The translations under genes and the position numbers were made by a program. Shown here piece by piece: positions 49,766 through 60,779 of a stretch of DNA of 64,000 nucleotides. Source of the DNA: Vigna angularis. Lineage: Eukaryota > Streptophyta > Magnoliopsida > Fabales > Fabaceae. The first letter of the stretch is position 1. The number at the start of each line of letters is the position of its first letter. The notes below the pieces were generated by a model. It saw nothing but the letters and a program-made list of their open reading frames with translations, had not been told where the DNA came from and made no database searches. The stretch is taken from NCBI RefSeq assembly GCF_016808095.1, contig NC_068979.1, positions 30,191,876 through 30,255,875 on the forward strand, in the 5' to 3' direction.

Positions 49766-52700
49766 ATTCAAAGATTGAGACTTTCTCTATTCTAAAGCGT
49801 AAGCATAGTGATTTGTCAACGACATCCTCAATTGCTTCAATCAAGTTAACCACTTTTGATGAAAATCATATTACTTTCTTTTGATTTAATTAATATTATT
49901 ATACATATAAATTAAACTTTGATTTCACTTTTTATGTTAGAAAATAAAAAAAACACAAGTTTTAGGCTACTGCTAAAATGGGAAGGACCCAACTTGATAT
50001 ATACTTGGATGACCAACATTAGATGTTGCTATTACTGAATATATGAATGTTCTTGAATGGTGGGAAAGTAATAGGCAACATTTTTCAAATTTGTTTGTCA
50101 TGGCTAGAGACTTGCTAAGTATCCCAATTACTACAATTGTATTTGAATATGCTTTAACATTGATTCAAGGATTTTGAATAAATATAACATTCGTATGTTG
50201 TCAAAAGATGGTGAAGTAATAATTTCCACTTAAAAGCATGAGTTTTGTGATTTAGATTGATGATGTTGATAAAGATGGAAGAGTCGAGAAGAAAAGTTCT
50301 TCTAATGTTACATCTAATAACCTAGAAAATGTAAATGATGACCATTAAACGAAGAAATGATGATAGAGTTTATTGTTAATTTTTTAGTATTATAATGATC
50401 AAATGATTGTGTGAAAAAAAATTATTTAATGTGTAAAATTAATCTTATCACTTTACTTGATGTTCTCTTCTGAAAAATTCAAATGTGTGAAATGCAAGAA
50501 TGTTTGTGTGAACATAAATACAACTCAATATGAACTTGTTTTTAACATGTATTCATGTAAAAAGTAAAAAAAAAAAGAAAAAGTCAATTTTTATGTGAAA
50601 TTACATTTTCAATCACAGAAAGAAAACAAAAATTGGTAGGTTAGTCTGCAAGCTCGATAAACGGAGTTATAAATATTAATCTATTTTTTAGTAATGGACT
50701 AATTCAACTCAATTTGTTTTTGGTAAATTAAAATCAAACCGAGTTTAAACAAGTCGAATTGATACGTTTTACCACACCTGATTTTGATAGGCTACAAGTG
50801 GTTAAATAAATTTTTTTAAAGATTTATTAAAATCATAGAACATGAAAGAAGTACAATATTCTCTGTACTATCTATCTTTTAACCTACCTCTCAATCTTCT
50901 TATGCTTTAAACCATACTTCCGATAAATTTTTTAGAAAAACTTAAAATACTCCCATTGTTTCTCATTATATATATTTTTTATTGACAACAAAACAGATTA
51001 AAATAGCATGTTAACTTAGATAAAAAAAATACCCTTCGATAGTTTATATAAACACGACATAAAATTAATTAATTTTAAAAAATTGTTTCTATTTTCTTTT
51101 AAATCAGGCATTCAACTTTTTTATTTATATATCTTTTCTTCTTAGCTCAGCAACTTCTGATATTCATATATATTTATTCCTTTCTCTTGAACACAATTTT
51201 TTTCTTTCAATTAAAATTTAGAGAACATTACAAAATTTTGTAGGCATGCATTATTTTACTGATGAAACTAGAATTTTGTATCTCAGAAGAAATTTTGAAT
51301 CAACAATAATAATACTTATAAAATGTGTTATCATCTCTAACCCCTGTCAGAGACTGGTGCTTTGGATAAAACTTTTTAGGGTTGAATTTAGCATAAGCAA
51401 AAAAGTATTATAGATATAAATATTGGGTATTACCAATGGACAATGAGAAGTAGCATGTGTTGCAGAGCAAAAACATTAATTACAAAAGCACAAGTATCAT
51501 TTATTCATATGATAGCTGTGAGGCAGTTGACCATTGGATTGAGAAGAAAGAAGAAAGATGATGAGAATGAATTGTTGTTAGGGTAGCAGAGAGCAGAGGT
51601 GTGGGGCTAGAAGGCAAAAGGAATGGAGAGAAGGCACAGCTTCTCAAGATTTTCTGATAATGTCAGTCTTAAAGAGAGGGAATGATGGAAATTCCTGTGC
51701 ACATGGCATGATGGTGTGTGAAACAGTCCAAAGCTACATTAAATTTAATACCATCATTACCACTGTTCTCCTATGTGTCTGCATTAATTTAATAGCCTTC
51801 TACTTTCTAAACTTAACGTTTTCTCTTTGATTATTACACGAGGTAAATAATAGCCGTATGAACACTGAAAAGTGTGATCAAGATGATGATGGGACCAGTT
51901 CCAGCTGGACCCTCTCTTCTGCTTCTTCTGCATGCACAACCCAATTTGCAATCTGCACTGTGTCTCGGCAACTGTGTTTCACCTTTCTTTCTCCCATTTT
52001 CTTCACCCTAACTTACTATGCACATCGTTCCAGGAGTTTAAATCTTATACAAACTCATTTTCCATTTCATTAATTCTCAAATTAATCAACCATAACTAAA
52101 CAATGCTTTTGGAAGATAGAAAAGTGTATGGAATACATCTTGTGAGACGTCAGACTTTACACCTATTATAATAACATCCAAAATAATAGTAATTTTCCCT
52201 TGAAAGTACTGCATGGACCCAAACCTTACAATATCAATCAAAACAAAATTAAAAAAATTGTATATTTACAATCTTTAATCATTATGAGAAGACACAACAC
52301 CAATGATATATGAGTCCAATCATATAATGGATTGACTTCTTCCTTATATGGTATTTCACTTTCTCATTTTTACCCAATATGAGACTTTTAGTCACACTTT
52401 TGGATTACCAACACCCAATAGTTATCACATATATTTCTTTTAATTCTTCTCAGTTCAGATTCAAACAAGCATATCAATCATATTCAAATAAGCACACTAA
52501 AATTCTACATTCTAATATCATATATATAATCATACACAAGTTGTTACATCAAAACACATTAATTGAGTTCACCAAATCGAGCATATACCACATAGACCTT
52601 CACTTGCATCTGATGTACCAATCTCTCAAACTTTATAGATACAACAATCAACCCATAACTCAATCCTTTTCGTACCATTTTTGTCACACTTTAACACACT

Positions 52701-55086
52701 GATAAATGAAAATAAAAACAAATTTTCTCCTTTCCTTAGTTTAAACATTCTAATTGTAGTTTTTCTTTAACTAATCAATCTCAAATCAGTTCAGATATTA
52801 CGTAACAATTCAAATACATTAAACTAAAAACCCAATCTTTATGGAAAAATAGATTCAACCATATCCCAACCCTCTCAATACCATTTCAATTTCTACAATA
52901 TATTCAATTCAGATATCACATAGCAATTTATATACATCCACAACTCAAAACACAATCAAGTTTCCCTTTTTCATCCAACAATTTCATCAATGACAAAAAT
53001 AATTCAATCTCATCTCAAGATTCAAATAACATTCATCATCATTTCAATTCATGCAATTATAATTAAATAATATTAGAAATAATTTATTAGAGTAATTGAT
53101 TAACTTTCCTTACCTAAAATTATCCCATACTTAAAAGTATTGATCCCTTGAAGTCCAACTCTTGTTGGCATACTCCCTATGGTCGATCATTGTTTAGAAT
53201 TTCTCTCATGATCACCCTAACCTTTAGTAAATTATTTCTAATATTATTAAGAGTTTGGACAAATCTCTATCTCTTCCTCCGAGCTGAACTAGAGTCCTAT
53301 TTTTTTTTATTAAGAGTTTAAAGTGACTTAGAAGTTTCTCATTGAATAAAAATAAAAAGGATAACTAACATATAAATAAATAAAATAACTCAAACTCCTT
53401 GCTTTAAGATTTTGAGTTCGAGAATGATATTCTAATATCTTATACAAACTTATTCACAACTCATTCATGATATCAAATCTCCAAATATTTCCTCATAAAA
53501 CCCTCACACCTTCCTATTTTCATGCAACTCCAACACTAACCACAGCTCCAACTACCTCACTCAATTTTCTCATCGTGCCATTGAAATTCGAAATCCCTAA
53601 ACCCTATTCCGCTTTCGATCCGGATTGCATGCACAGGTGGTGGGTTTGGAGCGGACGAAGAAAATAATATAAAAGATGGAGGATTGGTTCAAATATGCAG
53701 GTTTCCCCTCCATGATACGAGCTTCACATTTGTTTTTCTTATTATCCCTAACCAAAAATATTATAGAGAAGAACTTAAAATATATTTAAGCTAATTACTG
53801 TATATTAGTTTTATATTTCGTAAAGATAAGAAAAAAGAGAGCAGTGATTGTAAATTTTAATTCTTACCATTCTTTTAATATTTAAATATATGAAATAACT
53901 GTTCCGTTTATTGTCCCAAAGTAAAAAATTTTATCAAATAGGAAATATTGTGGGTTATAATTTTTTTATTTTTATTTTTAGAGATAAAAGATGTGTTTAT
54001 GATATATTAACAAATATTTTTATAATAATTCAATATTATAATATTAGAAAATATAAGATATAAATTAAAATTTATAAATAAAATATAATTATTTTTAATT
54101 AAAATATAATATTACAAGTAAATTAGTGAATAAATATAATAAATAAAAATGTATTACTAAATCAAATCACTTGTCTAAAAAATATAGTTATCTTCATTTG
54201 AAATATTATTTATCCTCTTAGTTAGAGTAACTAGTATTTTCTATTTTTAAATTTAAATTAGTTTTAGTTAGTAATAAGAACTGTAATGTAAAATCAGTTC
54301 CTAGCGAAGATAATGGTATGCTACAATTGTCAATATAAAGTTATATATAAACACGCTATATAAGAATCTTTAAAAAGAAGTAAATATTGAGAAATAAATA
54401 AGTGAAATAAGAGTAAAGGTACCAATTTGATGTTTTAAACAACATATTGTTACTATTAAGTATGTATATGATAAAAAAAATTCGTATTTAATACATATAA
54501 CAGAAATTTTACTAAAAGTTACATTGTTAAGTACTTTTTTTCATCGAAAAATGCCTTTTTTCTCTAAATTTATAATTAAATTTGAAAATCCTTTTTCGGG
54601 CCATTATAAATTCATTTGAATTTATTTGATATCTGGTTTATATAAATTAAAATGGATATATATTATATACCTTTTAATTTTAATAAAATTTGACAACGAT
54701 ACCTATAGAGATGTAGTTTTTGAGTGGTCCGGTTCTTCATTGCCTTGAAGATGGGCTCATGATGGTCTTTTAATACAGGCTCATCATGCTTTCTGCACCA
54801 CTGCAAATCTTTTCTTCTTACACCGCTTTCAAAATTTTCAATAAAACTATAACTAAAGAAAAACAAAAATAATTTATGGATGATTGAAATAAAGATTTTA
54901 AATTAGAAAAAATTCAAAAATTGGTTTATATACAAACTAATTTTTATTTTTTTACTTTTTAAAGTATTATAAAGAAGTATATCCAAACATAATCTCCTTG
55001 ATGCACACTGTCTCGAATATTCTTTCCATTGGTGAAAAAACTGGATATATAAACTCAACCCTTCAATTAAGTTCTATATAAAATAC

Positions 55087-55089
<3 letters not shown>

Positions 55090-55146
<57 letters not shown>
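55090..55146. repeat. (AT)n microsatellite
   Basis: About 57 bp of pure AT. Confidence 0.95.
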
Positions 55147-55148
<2 letters not shown>

Positions 55149-55381
55149 AAAAAAATTAGATTTTTTAATGTAATTTATACTACTAAATCTTACCATATAT
55201 ATGGTATATGGTAGAATTATACTAATGCATTTATGCTTTTATTGTTCCATTAAACTCTCCATAACAAAAATTCTTATCAACTTTTGGTTTTTTAATTCTA
55301 CTATCGATTTAGATATTAATATTTAAAATATTTTTTAATAAGTTGGAACCATAAAAGTTAATGTAAAGATAGTAATTTTAA

Positions 55382-55385
<4 letters not shown>

Positions 55386-55423
<38 letters not shown>
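55386..55423. repeat. (AT)n microsatellite
   Basis: About 38 bp of pure AT, 240 bp after the previous run. Confidence 0.95.
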
Positions 55424-55426
<3 letters not shown>

Positions 55427-55479
55427 TTAAAATAGTTTAATTTGATTTTCAAAATAGTACAATCTTAAAGTAGTGCTAA

Positions 55480-55800
55480 TTTGGTATAATTTTATTGTGA
55501 AGAAATCATGTTAAATTGACACAACTTTAATTAAAATTTTAAAAAAATTATAATCATTGAAATTATATCAAACTAGCACAATTTTAGTTTATATCATAAT
55601 ACACTAAAATCGTACTAAGGCAACACGACTTTAATTAACGTTAAAATAAATTACAATGTATTGAAGTCCTACTAAGCTGATACGACTTCAGTTTTTAACA
55701 CAATACACCAAAATCGTATTAAGCTAGCATGACTTCAATTAAAAATTTTAAAAATCATACCAAGTTTACATGACTTATTCCTTTATTTTTTATAATTTTT
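55480..55800. repeat. Degenerate tandem repeat, units of about 60-90 bp
   Basis: Words such as ACACTAAAATCGTACTAAG, then ACACGACTTTAATTAA, recur as CACCAAAATCGTATTAAGC and CATGACTTCAATTAAAA. Four or so worn copies are visible. No coding sense. Confidence 0.55.
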
Positions 55801-57059
55801 TTGAAATTTGCACTATTTTAATAAATTTGAAAAAAAATGCACCACTTTGGTGCTATTGCCTTAAGTAGCCAGCTTTTTATTAAATGAAATAAAAGATAAT
55901 GAAATGTAGTATATGAAATATTTTGTTAATGTGTTAATATTGAATTGAGTTTAAAATCAAGCATGTGACAAAACATTCCCATTAATTAAAACTGATATAT
56001 TAATACACGAGTTATACACGAATTGTTCCCTGAAATATAGGTTAGAAAAATATAGATATTCAAATTTAATATATAATTATGCCGATTTAAATTATTTTTA
56101 AGTTAATTATAGTATATTTATTTTAAATCTAAATTTACAACTTCTGATTTTAAAGGTAATACAATTGTTTGGATGAAAATAGAATACTTTCTTGGATTAA
56201 AAAAATGATAATTTCATTTTAATTAGAATAATTGCATGATTTTCAAATTTTTGGGTTAATTTGGTGTGATGCAAGAGATACAAAATATTTTTTTTTATAA
56301 TAGATAAAAATATATTAATCTGTTCAGTTATAAATGTTTCACTCTCATACATTTAAAAGAGAAAATCAATCATTTAATCAGGATTTAAAAGTTTAATTAT
56401 TAATTCATTATTTACTATATGGTACTTTAAAATTAATAGACAAAAATGGGCTCTTAAAATGGTCAGTTGAGCCTCTTTTGAACCTTGGCCTATAAAAAAT
56501 GAGAGTATATATGTAATATCTATGATTGTAACTATTAAAAATAATTATCAATTCTATAATAACAGCATTGTAGAGTAAATAAGTATTAAGTCAACGAATA
56601 ACTCACTTAAAACAATTTCTTATGATATCTGCATAAAGTCTTAAACGAAATAATAGTAGAAAAAGTTTTTTTTAAAGACAGTAGTAAATTATGTAGAATG
56701 AATGAAAATATGATGAATATGGGATGATTTCGAACTCTCTCCTAATAGGATTCTGTATAGATTTTAATACAATTATTACTTAATAAATTCTGATTTTTTT
56801 TTCAAATTAACAAAAGTAGTTTATCAATGTGTATTTTTCAAATTAACCAAAGTTTATCAATTAATATGTTCAAGTTTCTTACTTTTAATCTTCTTCATTA
56901 TAAACAAGATTTTTTTAAGACTTATGTTATGACAATCATCTAAGCTTACAATATGAGTTCATGGCTAGGATTAATTTTAGTTTATTTGTCTCTAGATATA
57001 TAAATAATGTAAAATTGTATAGGTTTTCTTGCACATTTTTTTAATTTTTAATTTTTAGA
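55801..57059. other. AT-rich intergenic
   Basis: Low-complexity A/T DNA with no frame, repeat or RNA gene that I can name. Confidence 0.6.
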
Positions 57060-57600
57060 TTTTATATTTGTAGACCAAGTTGTAGGCCGAACTTTCTTAG
57101 TTTTAGTTGGACTTTAAGACCAACCTACAAGCTCTCCTAATGGTCGACTTGCCGAACTTATTTGAAGGTGAGTTGTTGAGCTCCTCTAAAAGTTGGGTTG
57201 TCGAGCTCAATTAAAGGTTGGATCGTTGAGCTCCCTCTTAAAGGTCGGGCTATCAAGCTCCTTCTAAAGGCCAGACTACCATACTCTCAAGCTCATTCGC
57301 AAGGTCGGTCTGCCAAGCTGTGCACCAGAGGCCGACCTTTCTTCTAGAACCTGTCATGTTTTGCATATTTTGCAAATGAGTTAAAGTAGCATTAATGTCA
57401 GTGCCAGTTGCTAGCTAATCCACAAATCTAAGAGTGAAAATAGGGCATATGGAGTTTTTTCGTTAATGTAAAATGGGATCTCTTTACCTATAAATATAGA
57501 GATCCCCATTACTATATAGGAACTCTTGAACCTTAGTGAATTCCTATTGAGATTACTCCATATTTTTCCTACTTTGAGAGTCACGGGTTAGAGCTTGGCC
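57060..57600 (+). repeat. Possible LTR fragment with promoter-like sequence
   Basis: The GGTCG/GAGCTC minisatellite is followed by CTATAAATATAGAGATCCCC (57489-57508) and CTCTTGAACCTTAGTGAATT. This pairing of a TATA box with a downstream leader resembles a legume LTR promoter. No LTR ends or partner copy were found, so the call is tentative. Confidence 0.35.
57118..57335. repeat. Minisatellite of about 27-30 bp, AGGTCGGxxTGxCGAGCTC type
   Basis: About seven imperfect units follow the scheme AAAGGTCGGGCTATCAAGCT then CCTTCT, with variants such as AAGTTGGGTTGTCGAGCTC and AAGGTTGGATCGTTGAGCTC. Confidence 0.7.
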
Positions 57601-58914
57601 TTAGGACTTGGCCTTAACTCACATGGGTTAGGATAAAAAAGTCCACAAAATTAAAAATATCTTTTATTAAAAAAGCCCATAGAGCCAAATATCCATAAAA
57701 TTTCATGGATTAGAGTTAGTCCACATACCTTCTTTTAACATGTTGACTATTTTATTCCTAATAATATTCGAAAGTTTTATGATTAAGTTAACATATTGGT
57801 CTAACTGATGTTGTAACTTAATCATATCCACTATTCATGTGTTCCTAAATCCAATTATCCAATTATATTAACATCTAGTTTATTTTTTAATTTATAAAAT
57901 TGTGTGTATTTTTATCCAGTTTTGATATAAAATGTTTTGTTATATCAATAGTGTTTTATAAAAATAATAACTTATTTGATATTTTTTATGATAATTCTTT
58001 TGTGAAAAATCCATTTCTTTTCAAACGGAAACACATTTATTATATTTTAGATGTAAAAACTAAAAATAAGTTTAAAGCTTATTTATATATAATATTTTTT
58101 AAATAGTATATTAAAATAAATTTATAAAAGCTTATTTATATATAATCTTTTTTTCTTTCAAAATTACCTTATTTTTAAGTTTAAATAAACTTAATATATA
58201 TTATATTTTCAACTTTTCAAAATAATGAAATTATGTATCTAAACTATGATTACAACTAAAAGATTATTTTGAATAGCTTTTTATAAAATTAATATTTATA
58301 TTTTTATATTTAAAGAAAAATAGAATATTATAGTAAAATATCATAAGAAACTTAGAAACTACTAAACAAAGATTGCAAAACAAATGAAAAGAATAATTAA
58401 AAATGCATTACAAATGAACTAATTTAATTTTGGGGTGCCAACCCTACCCTAACCCTGCCCTAACCCACTTTGTGTGGGGTTTTAGGAGTTGAGGCTTTTA
58501 AAAAGCTCCCTATTAATGGACCAGAAAAATAAGGATTGGTTTTAGAGGGGTCAAGATCAACCCATGGGCTAGGGGCTCAGATGACAGTTATACTTGTAGG
58601 ATTAGAAGTTGTCCAAATTTGCTTTATTTATAAGTGATGGAGATTTTAGATAATTCATCTTTTCACGTTTCATAAAAAATCCTTCTATCCTAAACTGTAT
58701 AAGCACATATTAAAATGTCTAAAGAGTATTTATGGAATTATCAAACTTTAACAAAATATGCTCATTGATGAAATTCAAGTTTTCTAGTGACTTAAAATCT
58801 CTATCTAAACTAAAAAGTCTAATACCACTCATAACAAGTTAACTTTTAGTACATTTTCATACTCAAAGCTTATTTTACCATATTGGAAGAAACCCTAGTC
58901 AAAACAACATTTTA
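57601..58914. other. AT-rich intergenic before the GT array
   Basis: No gene recognised. The near-repeat CCAACCCTACCCTAACCCTGCCC at about 58437 is short and not a telomeric array. The DNA switches abruptly to GT-rich sequence at about 58920. Confidence 0.55.
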
Positions 58915-59182
58915 AGGAATGTATGCGCATGTGTGTGCATGTGTGAGTTTGTTTGTATGTGTGAGGGAGTATGTGGGTGGGTAAGTGTGTGTGTAAGTAT
59001 GTGTGTGCGTGTGTGTATGGGTGTGTGTCTTTGTGTGGGTGTGTGTGTGTGTGTACGTGAGGGTGTGTGTCTGAACGTGTGTGTGTGTGTCCAGGTGTGT
59101 GGGTGTGTGTCTGTGTGTTTATGTTGGTGTGTGTGTGTGTGCGCGTGTGTGTGTGTGAGTGTATGTGTGTGTCTGTGTGTGA

Positions 59183-59219
<37 letters not shown>

Positions 59220-60779
59220 GTGTTTGTGCGTGCGTGTGTGTATGCGTGTGTGTGTGTGTGTGTGTTTGTTTGTGTGTATGTTTGTGTGCAAGTGTGTGTG
59301 TGTGTGTCTGCGTGTTTGCGTGTGTGTGTGTGTGTTTATAGGTGTGTGTGTGTGTGTGTAGGTGGGTGTACATGAGTGTGGGCGTGTGGGCGTGTATATT
59401 TTTGTGTGTGTGTGTGACTCTGTGTGTGTGTGCGTGTCTATTTCTGTGATTGTTTGTTTGTGCATGTGTGTGTGTTTATGTGTGAGTGTGTATTTGTGTG
59501 TGTGCCTTTGTTTGTGTGTGTGTGTATCTATATGTGTGTGAACGTGTATGTGTTTGTGTGTATATGTGGGTATGTGCATACCTGCCTGCGTGTGTGTATG
59601 TGTGTAAGTGGGTGCCTGTGGGTGGGTGTATGTGTGTGTGTGTGTGGGTGTGGGTGTAGGTTGTGTCGGTGTGTGGGTGTGGGTGCGTGTGTGTAGGTAG
59701 GTGTGTGTGATTATGGGATTGTGGTTTTGCATATGTGTATGTATGAATGTGTGTGTGTAAGTGTGTGTGTGAATGTGTGTATGTGTGTGCGGGTGGGTGT
59801 GTGGGCGTGGGTGTGTGTCTTTGTTAGGGTATAAGTGTAGGTGTGTGTGTGTGTGCGCGTGTGTATGTGTATGTTTGTGTGTTCGTGTGCAAGTGCGTAT
59901 GTGTGTGTTTGTGTGTGTGTGTGCGTGTTGGTATGTGTGTGTGTGCACGTTTGTGCGTGTGTGTTGGTGTGGTTGTGTGTTTGTGTATGTGTGTGAATGT
60001 GTGTGTCTATGTGCTTGCATGCGTGTGTGGGTGAGTGTGTATGTGTATTTGGATCTTTGTGTACGTGTGTGTGTGTGTGTTTGTGAGTGTGCGTGTATAT
60101 TTGATTGTGTGTATGTGGGTGTGTGCGTGCGTGTGTTCTTCTGTGCGTGTGTGTGTTTATTTATGTGTGTTTGGATGGATGTCTATGGGTGTGTTTGTGG
60201 GTGGATATGCGTGTGTGTGCGTATGGGTGTGTGTGAATGTATGCCTATGTATGTATGTGTTTATGGGTGTGTGCGTGCGTGTGTGTATGTGTGCTTGTAA
60301 GCGTGTGTGCGTGTGTGCATGTATGTGTGTGTGTATGTGGTTCTATGTGTATGTGTGCGTGTATGTGGGTGTGCACGAGTATGGGTGTGTGGGTATGTGG
60401 ATGTGTGTGTGTGTGAAAGCGTGTGGGTGTGTGCGTTTGTGTGTGTCTGTATGTGCGTGTGTGTGTATGTTTGTGTTAATTTGTGTGCGTGTATGTGTGT
60501 GGGTGTGTATTCGTGTGCGTGTTCTGTGTGTGGATGCGTGGGTGTGTGTTCGTGTCTGTGCGTGTGTCTATGTGTGTGTGTATGATTGTGGGGATGTGTT
60601 CGTATGTGTGCGTGTGTGCTTGTGTGTGTGTGTGTTTGTGCACGTGTTTGTGCTTGTAAGAGTTTGTGGTTGTGTGTTTATGTGTGTGTGCATGTGTGTG
60701 TTTGTGCGTGTTTGCATGTGTGTCTGTTTGTGTGTGTGTGTGCGTGTTTGTGTTTATCTGTGTGTGTGGTTGGGTGTGT

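Larger units (their letters stand above)
45545..50250 (+). pseudogene. hAT transposase pseudogene (BED finger to dimerisation domain)
   Basis: The N-terminal BED zinc finger is clear: SDYWKYFTKIGVGDDGKEMA, then CNGC, then after a frameshift in the A-run near 45775-45782, DTSHLKCHLKKF. Mid-protein pieces follow in shifting frames with many stops (about 45900-47060, for example KVENIGIF near 46960). After the copia insertion the reading resumes at 49766 with SKIETFS-like text. The C-terminal dimerisation region ends it: MGRTQLDIYLDDQ near 49978, then EYMNVLEWW and MARDLLSIPITTI near 50035-50140. It has no intact frame, so it cannot encode an active enzyme. Confidence 0.88.
44947..50780 (+). mobile_element. 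Decayed hAT (Ac-like) transposon, split by a copia insertion
   Basis: The left end reads TAGGGATAGTAAAA and the right end, on the minus strand, CAGGTGTGGTAAAA, matching at most positions as worn terminal repeats. The flanks GTTTTGAT (44939-44946) and ATTTTGAT (50781-50788) match at 7 of 8 bases, the length of a hAT target duplication. Inside lies a broken RICESLEEPER-type transposase. Without the nested copia element it would be about 3.1 kb. The boundaries are inferred from these short matches. Confidence 0.75.
50789..55480. other. Intergenic, no recognised gene
   Basis: Short open frames at 51858-52073 (+), 52379-52702 (+), 53467-53667 (+) and 54663-54866 (-) show no domain. 52380-53700 is C/A-rich on the plus strand and may be part of an LTR or other dispersed repeat, which I cannot classify. 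Two (AT)n runs lie at 55090-55146 and 55386-55423. Confidence 0.45.

Noticed and set aside
58437..58465. Telomere-like CCCTACCCTAACCCTGCCCTAA
   Set aside because: Only three or four imperfect units, not the plant CCCTAAA repeat, and no array; probably chance.
1..58900. Known plant microRNA precursors
   Set aside because: I looked for mature sequences of the common conserved families (miR156, 159, 160, 164, 166, 167, 172, 319, 396) and saw none; the long hairpins present are MITEs.
58899..60020. 373-codon minus-strand frame of His-Thr text
   Set aside because: It is the direct translation of (CA)n; a dinucleotide repeat rarely makes stops. No start context, domain or non-repeat sequence.
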